Of a DNA stretch of 64,000 nt, positions 1 through 7,199 are shown piece by piece. The notes beneath the pieces were generated by a model that did not search any database, had not been told where the DNA came from, and saw only the letters and a list, made by a program, of their open reading frames with translations. Source of the DNA: an uncultured Carboxylicivirga sp. (GTDB lineage Bacteria > Bacteroidota > Bacteroidia > Bacteroidales > Marinilabiliaceae). The stretch's first letter is position 1; the number at the start of each line of letters is the position of its first letter. The stretch lies in assembly GCF_963674565.1 (NCBI RefSeq), contig NZ_OY771430.1:3658001-3722000 (forward strand), read 5' to 3'. Made by a program: the position numbers and the translations under genes.

Positions 1-636
1 ACTAAATAGGTTCAGATGTACAAGAACTATCCCTAATAATATAAATAATAGTGATACAAGTGGTTTAACTCTTGCCCTTGATAAATATTGTATAACAAAA
101 TAAAATGGAACAAGTGTAATTGAAGAATAGTGAAAAAATGTTGCTATTGCAACTAAAATTAGAAACTTAAAAAACGATTTTTTGTATACAAATTCAAATG
201 AGATATAAGCGATTGCAATAGCAATGTTTTGTCGAAGTACATTTTCATGTTTAACAATCATACCAAAAATAATAAACACAAATGCTCCCCATAGAACTAA
301 ATCATATTTAATAGCTTGCTTATAAAACATATAATATGCACAAAAAATAGATATACCGAATACGACTAAATACCCCCATTTTGAAAAAGCAAATAAATTA
401 TTTAGAAATACCCAGCCTGGTTCAACCAATTTACCTGATGCTACACTGATACTTCCATATTGCTGAATTTGTTTAAAAAACCCAACATACATAGCATAAT
501 CTGTAACATTGTCATATGAGATTAAACTTAGAATACAAAATAAAAAGAGATAATATTTTGAATATCTATTTTTTAGACACAAAAAGAGAAATAATAGTAT
601 TAATGGTAGTATAAGATAAACAAAGTAATAACTCAT
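1..636 (-). CDS. EpsG-family polysaccharide polymerase-like membrane protein (partial)
   Basis: The reading frame opens at an ATG at 634-636 and is still open at the left edge, so only the first 212 residues are present. The protein is almost entirely hydrophobic with several predicted membrane spans. Two motifs recall the EpsG/Wzy-like family: an RQNIAIAIAY stretch after a conserved KHENVL segment, and HYSS about 30 residues later. Such proteins are thought to polymerise repeat units at the periplasmic face of the inner membrane. It lies 38 bp after the acetyltransferase stop and is probably the next gene of the same polysaccharide operon. Family assignment rests on these motifs and context; a plain O-antigen polymerase is the alternative. 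Confidence 0.6.
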   Translation of the reverse strand, partial: MSYYFVYLILPLILLFLFLCLKNRYSKYYLFLFCILSLISYDNVTDYAMYVGFFKQIQQYGSISVASGKLVEPGWVFLNNLFAFSKWGYLVVFGISIFCAYYMFYKQAIKYDLVLWGAFVFIIFGMIVKHENVLRQNIAIAIAYISFEFVYKKSFFKFLILVAIATFFHYSSITLVPFYFVIQYLSRARVKPLVSLLFILLGIVLVHLNLFS

Positions 637-674
637 AAAATAAGACCGGATTTAAATGCAAAAATGTGAAACCA

Positions 675-1361
675 TTAGCTTTTTGATAATTCCTTTTTTA
701 GTTCATCAATATCCAAAAATAATTCGTGATTTTTTTTAAGCCACAATGGATCCAGATCCCACCACTTTGTTTTTAAAAAGAAATCAATCGTATCGCTTTC
801 ATACCTATATTTAATAACTTTTGCAGGAACTCCTCCTACAATCGCATATGGGGGCACATTTTTGGTAACAACAGATCCAGCCAAAACCATAGCACCATCA
901 GAAACAATAACACCTCCAGTAAAAAAAACATTTGCACCTATCCAACAATCAGAACCTATAATAACATCATATCCATTTTTTAAATCAGCATAGCGAAACT
1001 CTTGATATAGCTGCTTTTCAGCAAATGTACTACCATTTTGTTTCATTAATGAATAAAAAATTGGTGAAGTTGAAACATACGGATAAGTATAAGGATGTAT
1101 TCCTCCATTGGAAGTTACATTATTCCCAACAGATGTAAACTTACCAATTCTTGCTCTCAGATCTGAATTAGCTCCAATATATGATCCATATCCCATGAAT
1201 CCTTTAAAACGAGTATGAACCTGAATCTTATTCATACCTTCAAAAAAAGAATTTATTCCAATTATAACCGAATAATGAAATTTAACTCGCCCATAAAATT
1301 TCATTCTAATAACTATATTAGAATATAGAAATTTTATTACTGATTTAATTGTATATATCAT
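675..1361 (-). CDS. CatB-related O-acetyltransferase (left-handed beta-helix)
   Basis: 228 residues. The middle and C-terminal parts carry hexapeptide-type repeats (IGANSDLRARIGKFTSVGNNV, then IGSDCWIGANVFFTGGVIV and AIVGGVPAKVIKYR), the signature of the left-handed beta-helix xenobiotic/sugar acetyltransferase group. HPYTYP fits the loop that supplies the catalytic His in CatB-like enzymes. Its likely job is acetyl-CoA-dependent O-acetylation of a sugar in the surface polymer made by this locus. Its ATG overlaps the upstream TGA in an ATGA arrangement, so translation is probably coupled. The acceptor sugar cannot be told from sequence. Confidence 0.85.
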   Translation of the reverse strand: MIYTIKSVIKFLYSNIVIRMKFYGRVKFHYSVIIGINSFFEGMNKIQVHTRFKGFMGYGSYIGANSDLRARIGKFTSVGNNVTSNGGIHPYTYPYVSTSPIFYSLMKQNGSTFAEKQLYQEFRYADLKNGYDVIIGSDCWIGANVFFTGGVIVSDGAMVLAGSVVTKNVPPYAIVGGVPAKVIKYRYESDTIDFFLKTKWWDLDPLWLKKNHELFLDIDELKKELSKS

Positions 1362-2212
1362 TTCTTCACAAATGCATCTATAAATGAACCTTTCGTCATA
1401 TTCACAATCTTAGTCTTGTTACATTCTGCTAATGTCTGCAAAGAATGATATGATTCAAACATTTTTGCATACATCCTTAAAACTTCATGCAACTTTGCAG
1501 ACTTACCCTGAATCTCTTTCCAGCTCTTGGGGGCAGATTTCTTAGTGTCGAAAAAATGAGTATTATCAAGGTAAACTTCATTCTCATTATTAACAAATAG
1601 ATACTTTGTCCACGAATGTTCAACACCGTATAATTCAATTGTTTTATATTTTAAGTATATTGATAAAAAAATGCTAGCAACCAATACATTTTGAACTCTA
1701 GGCATTGCAAGATTAAGTTTGTAAAATACTTTGTTTATTGTTTCAAAACTTTCCATGCTTGTTTGATTAAAATAAACAGGCTTAACAAATTGATTATTTT
1801 CAAGCTTATTCTTTAATAATTTCTTATTTTTTCCAGAGAAAGGGATAAATAAAATAAGGGACCAATCGGTTTTTATCATTATTTCATCGACAATTTTTAC
1901 ACCATCTTTATGCTCAAAAAAATGTGGATCTGCAAGAACATAATAACTCGGCTTTAAATGCTCATAACTTGGAGAAAGAACATGACGATTTAGAACAAGA
2001 TAATCTACACCGGTTATAAAAAGCTCAAAATTTTCATCATTTAAACTTTTCCCATTTCCTAAGATCCTAATTGTCTTTCTTTCATAATTATTTTCATGAA
2101 CAATTTTTCTAAGTTGAGATTTAAGTCTAAAGTTTGATTTTAAAACAATCTTTATTAATGCAGTTACAAAATAATATATTTTACTGATCACACTAAATAT
2201 TTTATCCTCCAT
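1358..2212 (-). CDS. Candidate GT42/DUF115-like glycosyltransferase (possible sialyltransferase-like)
   Basis: 284 residues, starting at ATG 2210-2212. Seen: a short hydrophobic N-terminus, then RILGNGKSL near residue 50, LNRH about 25 residues later, and a second block with YLKYKTIELYGVEHSW near residue 190 followed by a His-containing segment. The order nucleotide-binding GNGxSL, downstream Asn, LGYKTI-like strand and acidic residue resembles GT42 sialyltransferases (CstI/II) and the related DUF115/MptE-like fold. A nonulosonate synthase and cytidylyltransferase lie upstream in the same operon, so a CMP-sugar-dependent transferase is an attractive reading. This is remote similarity judged by eye; a DUF115-like protein of unknown role is the main alternative. 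Confidence 0.4.
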   Translation of the reverse strand: MEDKIFSVISKIYYFVTALIKIVLKSNFRLKSQLRKIVHENNYERKTIRILGNGKSLNDENFELFITGVDYLVLNRHVLSPSYEHLKPSYYVLADPHFFEHKDGVKIVDEIMIKTDWSLILFIPFSGKNKKLLKNKLENNQFVKPVYFNQTSMESFETINKVFYKLNLAMPRVQNVLVASIFLSIYLKYKTIELYGVEHSWTKYLFVNNENEVYLDNTHFFDTKKSAPKSWKEIQGKSAKLHEVLRMYAKMFESYHSLQTLAECNKTKIVNMTKGSFIDAFVKK

Positions 2213-2221
2213 ACGATTGAA

Positions 2222-3760
2222 CTAGTTAGAATCCTTTTGGTTCCTATTATTTTTAACTATCGATAGCACATATTTCTTCTCTTCTGTCGAGAGACCAATA
2301 AAATACCCTAATATAATTGACACTATTATTGAACTAACAGTAACTATACATAAACGAATAAAGGATTGTGAAAGTACATTTTTCAAAAGATTAACTACAA
2401 CCCAAGTCAAAATAAATATAGGAATTGTTTTTAGAAGAACCTTTGTTAAAAACTCCATGCATGAAATATCAGCAAGCTTTTGAGCAAAATACACACGTGG
2501 GATCAAACTAATTATCGCTAAAATAATAGAAACAATCATTGCTGTTTCAGGTGGAAATCCTTGATTATACAAAAAATAAGATATTGGTAAATTTAATAAG
2601 ACAACACCACTAACGATTATTTGATACCACTTGATTTTTCCACTAGCTTGAATGGCTTGAACTAATGGATTATTATAAGCTTCAAATAACGAATTAACAA
2701 TCATTAATCTGCAAAAAACGACAGTATAACTAGGAACTTCTTTCAACCATAATGCAAGAATATAATCTATTTCAATTAACAGAGGTATTGCTATAATCAT
2801 CATTAAATAGAAACCAAACTTAGCCCCGTTAATAGATAAAGAATTTAGTCGTTTATAATCCTTAATTGCATAGGATTTGACAATTTGAGGTCCGATTGCT
2901 TTATAAAAATTGAATGCTAATTGAACGATTGCATTATTAACCTGAAACGCAATTGCTCTCGCAGCATTTATGACAGGGTTGAAAAAAATATTCAAAAGAA
3001 TATTTACACCTTGCAACTTAAACATATTTGATAAAGTTCCCATCATATTCCAGGATGCAAAATGAGTCATCTCTTTTAACAAAAACCAATTTTTGGTTTT
3101 ACTAAACTTACATTCGTTAAAATTAATTCGGTTGTATATGAAATAGAATAACTGAACAATTAAAGTGATGATTGTTATCAGAAACGCATAATTTATCAAA
3201 GCATCACCTTTTAAATAAGGAATGATAAAGATTATGGCTAATTTCAAGAAGTTATCACCCATACTGGCTAATGCAAAAATACCCATTCTTTCATGAGCAA
3301 TAATTTCAGAAAGAAAGGTTGTACCCATCAATGATATTACAAAAGACAATACAGAAGCCTGGTAAACCCAATGAACCGCATTTATCCTTTCAACAGGAAT
3401 TACCATTTGAGTGTTTAAAAACCATAATCCAATTGTTTCAGCTATTAAAAGCACCACAACGGAAATACCTAAATAAGACAACAAAGACAGATTAAATATC
3501 TCTTTTAATCTATCTTTATTGTTTTTAGGTAATTCGAATGAGATATAACGTTGTGTAGCCGATGTCATAGTTCCGCTTAGAAACGCAAACATAGTTACTA
3601 TGCCAGCTACTACATTATATAATCCATAATCAACAGCTCCAAGAACATCCAATACAAATCTTACGGAAAACAAATTAACCCCCATAATGAATAACATTCT
3701 TATGTAGAGCATCAACGTATTTTTCGCAAGCCTGGTATTACCTGATAAATTCTTATTCAA
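2222..3760 (-). CDS. wzx: Wzx-type polysaccharide flippase (MATE/MOP superfamily)
   Basis: 512 residues, about 12-14 hydrophobic spans along the whole length, with the typical opening NTRLAKNTLMLYIRML and a conserved TSATQRYISFEL segment near residue 65. These features fit the polysaccharide biosynthesis/flippase branch of the MOP exporters, which move lipid-linked repeat units across the inner membrane. Its presence with an EpsG-like polymerase and Wzz protein points to Wzx/Wzy-type assembly. The best start is a TTG at 3760, because homologous N-termini begin here; the first in-frame ATG is 16 codons later. The gap to the upstream synthase gene is 23 bp, so it is part of the operon. Confidence 0.9.
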   Translation of the reverse strand: MNKNLSGNTRLAKNTLMLYIRMLFIMGVNLFSVRFVLDVLGAVDYGLYNVVAGIVTMFAFLSGTMTSATQRYISFELPKNNKDRLKEIFNLSLLSYLGISVVVLLIAETIGLWFLNTQMVIPVERINAVHWVYQASVLSFVISLMGTTFLSEIIAHERMGIFALASMGDNFLKLAIIFIIPYLKGDALINYAFLITIITLIVQLFYFIYNRINFNECKFSKTKNWFLLKEMTHFASWNMMGTLSNMFKLQGVNILLNIFFNPVINAARAIAFQVNNAIVQLAFNFYKAIGPQIVKSYAIKDYKRLNSLSINGAKFGFYLMMIIAIPLLIEIDYILALWLKEVPSYTVVFCRLMIVNSLFEAYNNPLVQAIQASGKIKWYQIIVSGVVLLNLPISYFLYNQGFPPETAMIVSIILAIISLIPRVYFAQKLADISCMEFLTKVLLKTIPIFILTWVVVNLLKNVLSQSFIRLCIVTVSSIIVSIILGYFIGLSTEEKKYVLSIVKNNRNQKDSN

Positions 3761-3783
3761 TTGGAGAGGTACTTTTAAGGTTG

Positions 3784-4647
3784 TTATTTCTGGTTTTTCA
3801 ACTTTTTACGTTGCACCATCTCTATATCCAAAATATCCACATTTTTATAGTTAAGAGCTTTATGAGTTGCCTTTAAGTTTCGAACTAAACGTCTAACTCC
3901 TTCAGGTTCTAAAGAAGCTGCATGGTCAGTTCCTTTCCATGTACGATCCAATGTATAATGACGTTCAATCCATGTTGCTCCCAACGTATAAGCCGCAATA
4001 TCAATGGCTATACCCAAATGGTGACCTGAGAACCCAATTTCTTTCACACGATGGCCATAATTCTCTTTTAAACGTGTAATCTCAAGTAAACAAACATCTT
4101 CAAATGGTACTGGATAACCAGATGTGCAGTTGTAAAGTACAAGATCTTTATTCCGTCCTTTGCTTTCGAAGAATGAAACTAAATCTTCAATTTCATCTTT
4201 GGTTGTCATACCCGTTGAGGCATGTATTTCTCCTTTAAAGTTATCACATAACCATCCTAACATCTCGTAATTATTGTTACAGGCCGAAGGGATTTTTATT
4301 AATTCAGGCTCTAAAGAAGCAATCTCCTTTGCTGAAGTTAAGTCCCATGTAGATGTGGAGTACGTAATTCCCAACTCCTCACAGTAATCTTTTAATTCTT
4401 TATTTTGTTCCAAACTAAACTCAAGAAATTCGCGGTGCGCACCATAGGTATCACCATACGAATTTGCAGGGTTTGGATGAGGAGCATTATATTGCTCTTC
4501 TGTTAACAACTCCTTATTATTTCTTTTTTGGAACTTAACAACATCGGCATTACAAAATATTTTCGCAACTTTAATTAGTTCTTTTGCAATCTCTATATCA
4601 CCTTTATGGTTACATCCAATTTCTGCAATCACTTTAGCTGGTTTCAT
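3784..4647 (-). CDS. NeuB-family nonulosonate synthase lacking the SAF domain
   Basis: 287 residues. It has the PEP-dependent condensing TIM-barrel features of the N-acetylneuraminate synthase family: VIAEIGCNHKGD at the N-terminus, DVVKFQKR, IKIPSACNNNYEML, HASTGMTTKDEIED, LYNCTSGYPVPFEDV, GFSGHHLG, and IERHYTLDRTWKGTDHAASLEPE. Typical NeuB enzymes have 330-350 residues with a C-terminal SAF (antifreeze-like) domain; this one stops right after the barrel. The product is a nine-carbon 2-keto-3-deoxy sugar acid such as Neu5Ac or KDN, or its 9-phosphate. The next upstream gene encodes a matching CMP-sugar synthetase with a phosphatase domain, which favours the phosphate route. The exact sugar is not decidable from sequence. 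Confidence 0.85.
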   Translation of the reverse strand: MKPAKVIAEIGCNHKGDIEIAKELIKVAKIFCNADVVKFQKRNNKELLTEEQYNAPHPNPANSYGDTYGAHREFLEFSLEQNKELKDYCEELGITYSTSTWDLTSAKEIASLEPELIKIPSACNNNYEMLGWLCDNFKGEIHASTGMTTKDEIEDLVSFFESKGRNKDLVLYNCTSGYPVPFEDVCLLEITRLKENYGHRVKEIGFSGHHLGIAIDIAAYTLGATWIERHYTLDRTWKGTDHAASLEPEGVRRLVRNLKATHKALNYKNVDILDIEMVQRKKLKNQK

Positions 4648-4660
4648 ATCTTTTTCTTCT

Positions 4661-5821
4661 TTAAAATCTTGAATTATATTTTATAATAATATTAACACAT
4701 TCTCGTATTGCTTTATCTCCTCCATAATTATTCAAAACAATATCAGCATTGTCTTTAACCTCATCCACCGCATCACTAGGACAAAATCCCCAGCCAACCG
4801 AAAGAATATTAGATAAATCATTTATATCATCCCCGATATATGCAATATTGGAACGAGAAATATTATGCATCTTACAAAAATCGTTAAGTCTCTGATATTT
4901 GTCCTTTACACCTAAAAAACAATGCTTAATTTTAAGCTTTTCCATACGCTTTGCAACTATAGGGCTATTTTCTGATGTCATTACGATCGGTTCTATATTT
5001 TCCGAGCGTAATATTTCAAGCCCCATTCCGTCTCTCAACGAAAACACTTTAAAAAGTTCTCCATTTTCACTTACTCCAACAGTTCCATTAGTAAATACTC
5101 CATCAACATCCAGAATAAGAAATTTAATTTTATCAGGATTGACTTTCTGTAATCTAAGTTCCTCTTTTTGCAACTCACTTACAATTCTCCAATCCGGGAG
5201 TTCATCAATCTCAATAAGTGTATTTTCGTTCATTTTCACAACACCTATTGATCCGCCTAATCGATTCTTTGTTCGAATAAACGTTTCTTTTTCTATTGCA
5301 TAAACAGCACCATTTTCAATTAACATTCCATTGAAATCCTGTCTTCTTGGCCTCTGCATGTAATCATAATTAATTGCCTCCCCTTTCTCATTCCACACAA
5401 ACCGTTTATTCTCAACTACTGTTAATGCCGAATTAAACTTATCATTCAAAACTTTATTTATCGTAGCATCAATATCTTTAGCTTTTGTTAATGGTGATGT
5501 TGCTTGCAGCAAACAAAGTAAATCAAAATTATAATTTATTTTTTCAGAAAACTCTAACAACACACTTTCTGTACTTGCGGTATCAGAAGCACTTTCCTTA
5601 CTTCTTTTAAGGACTTTTACTTTTGCAATATGTTTATATTCATGGGATATAAAGTCAATAATTTCATTGTCATCAGTCATTACAAAGATTTCATCAAGCA
5701 AAGAATCTATGGCTGCTCCTAACATCCATTGATATAAAGGCCTTCCAAGCAGTTTTTTCTTATTCTTTCCAATTATACTTTTTGAACCTGCTCTCAATGG
5801 TAATACAGCAACTTTTTTCAT
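4661..5821 (-). CDS. CMP-nonulosonate cytidylyltransferase fused to KdsC-type HAD phosphatase
   Basis: 386 residues from ATG 5819-5821; a TTG 12 bp upstream is less likely. Residues about 1-225 form an acylneuraminate cytidylyltransferase: LPLRAGSKSIIGKN (CTP-binding loop), LLQATSPLTKAKDID, PRRQDF and ENGAVYAIEKETF. Residues about 230-386 form a HAD phosphatase of the KdsC/KDN-9-P type, with nucleophile motif FLILDVDGVFTNG and the closing motif IGDDINDL. The fusion would dephosphorylate a sugar 9-phosphate and then activate the free acid with CMP, in one polypeptide. A similar cytidylyltransferase-HAD layout is known in animal CMAS, and separate KDN genes occur in Bacteroides. It precedes the synthase by 13 bp and sets the theme of the operon. 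Confidence 0.88.
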   Translation of the reverse strand: MKKVAVLPLRAGSKSIIGKNKKKLLGRPLYQWMLGAAIDSLLDEIFVMTDDNEIIDFISHEYKHIAKVKVLKRSKESASDTASTESVLLEFSEKINYNFDLLCLLQATSPLTKAKDIDATINKVLNDKFNSALTVVENKRFVWNEKGEAINYDYMQRPRRQDFNGMLIENGAVYAIEKETFIRTKNRLGGSIGVVKMNENTLIEIDELPDWRIVSELQKEELRLQKVNPDKIKFLILDVDGVFTNGTVGVSENGELFKVFSLRDGMGLEILRSENIEPIVMTSENSPIVAKRMEKLKIKHCFLGVKDKYQRLNDFCKMHNISRSNIAYIGDDINDLSNILSVGWGFCPSDAVDEVKDNADIVLNNYGGDKAIRECVNIIIKYNSRF

Positions 5822-6060
5822 GTTATTGTTCAATATATATTAAAAATTCTTACACCCTAATTCAATTACTCTCACAAATAAGTATCGTATGAAGTTTTTG
5901 GAATACCTTATGTAAATATTCACAATTAACTCAAAATTTGGACACTTCTGCTAATAATATTTCTTTTGAGTATTAAAATACCCAACTCCCATATAACAGA
6001 TAGAGTTAACTAATAGACATATTCATTTTATGAAATTGAGAAAACAAGCTTATATCTTGA
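5822..6060. other. Intergenic stretch inside the polysaccharide locus
   Basis: About 240 bp, very AT-rich, between the Wzz-type gene and the cytidylyltransferase-phosphatase gene. I see no convincing hairpin and no perfect minus-strand TAnnTTTG box. It is the largest gap within the locus and could hold a weak or internal promoter. Confidence 0.4.
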
Positions 6061-7176
6061 TTAATTTTTAAAATTATCTTTTAAAGTAATCCAGAACTGT
6101 TTTCCAAAAATCACAAATATCCCTATAAAAAACCCAATAAAAACGCTCGCTATTAAAATCAATTTTCTATTAGGAGAACTTTTTTCGGTAGGAACTTTTG
6201 AAGGTTCAATTACACTAAATGCAGGTGTTTGTTCTTTAACAGCGATTCTAGCTTGCTCCAACTGCTTAGCTAACTCTTGGTAGATAATTGACACTAAATC
6301 ATATTCATCACTCAATCGCTGAAATTCAGGATCTGATCGCTCTGAAATGATATTTCGATGCCTATCCTTATAATTAAAAAATTGTTTTTGAAGTTTTTCA
6401 TACTCAACTTTTTTATCCAAATAACTTTCTTGAATAAAATTAAGATTTTCACGCACTTTCTTTGTTTTATAGTCAATAATATACTCTTGCAATAATTCCA
6501 CTGCTCTTTGTACATATTGAGCTGTAACAATTGGTTCTTTAGCTTCGACTGTTAAACTAACCAAACCAGTACCATCATCAACTTCAACTTGTATTAGATC
6601 TTCAATATATTCAAATACTCTCTCTTCATCCTTAGAAAGGTAAATAACGTCGTAATTAGTATTCAAAGGTGTATCAGAATTATTAATTAAAGCATCTTTT
6701 AATGTCCATGGAAGTCTAATTGTATATTTCAATATTTTTTTACCAATACTCTCAATGGTATCATTTAATACATAATTATAAACTGATGTTGAATATTCAA
6801 ATTCTTCAAAGTTAAACTTCTTATGAATAAGCTCATTTTTAAAAGGATATGAATTAACAACCTGAGGATAGATTTCAGCAGGAATATCTATTGATTGCTG
6901 CCCAACCATAGAACCAATATTAACTCCAGCCATACCTGCTAAAGCACTTAATCCTCCTATGGAACTTGACCGATTCTCTTCTGACGGTAACAAAGTTGCT
7001 GTTACCTTATACTTAACAGGACTTATTATGGCAATTAACAAACCGATTATAACACTAACGCCAACCGAATAATATATTATTTTTCTATTGTCCCAAACAA
7101 CCTTCAATAAAGCAATTAAATCAATCTCATCATCTTCTATTGAAGTACGCTGTTTTTTTGATTGTTCTTCTCCCAT
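6061..7176 (-). CDS. Wzz/GumC-type chain-length determinant protein
   Basis: 371 residues. A cytoplasmic N-terminus (about 30 residues, acidic) leads into a membrane span near residues 36-56, followed by a large periplasmic part with coiled coil around residues 235-310 (LNFIQESYLDKKVEYEKLQK), then a second span near 340-360 preceded by the Pro-containing VIEPSKVPTEKSSPN. This is the Wzz topology, and there is no tyrosine kinase domain. Such proteins set polymer length and link the inner-membrane polymerase to the outer-membrane channel. It follows the export-protein gene by 23 bp on the same strand. The glycine-rich GGLSALAGMAG region near residue 75 is usual in the Bacteroidota branch. Confidence 0.88.
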   Translation of the reverse strand: MGEEQSKKQRTSIEDDEIDLIALLKVVWDNRKIIYYSVGVSVIIGLLIAIISPVKYKVTATLLPSEENRSSSIGGLSALAGMAGVNIGSMVGQQSIDIPAEIYPQVVNSYPFKNELIHKKFNFEEFEYSTSVYNYVLNDTIESIGKKILKYTIRLPWTLKDALINNSDTPLNTNYDVIYLSKDEERVFEYIEDLIQVEVDDGTGLVSLTVEAKEPIVTAQYVQRAVELLQEYIIDYKTKKVRENLNFIQESYLDKKVEYEKLQKQFFNYKDRHRNIISERSDPEFQRLSDEYDLVSIIYQELAKQLEQARIAVKEQTPAFSVIEPSKVPTEKSSPNRKLILIASVFIGFFIGIFVIFGKQFWITLKDNFKN

Positions 7177-7199
7177 TTCTTAATAATTGAATGTAATAA

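Noticed and set aside
4899..5303. Plus-strand open frame of 134 codons
   Set aside because: It is antisense to the cytidylyltransferase-phosphatase gene, whose motifs are certain; composition is that of a shadow frame.
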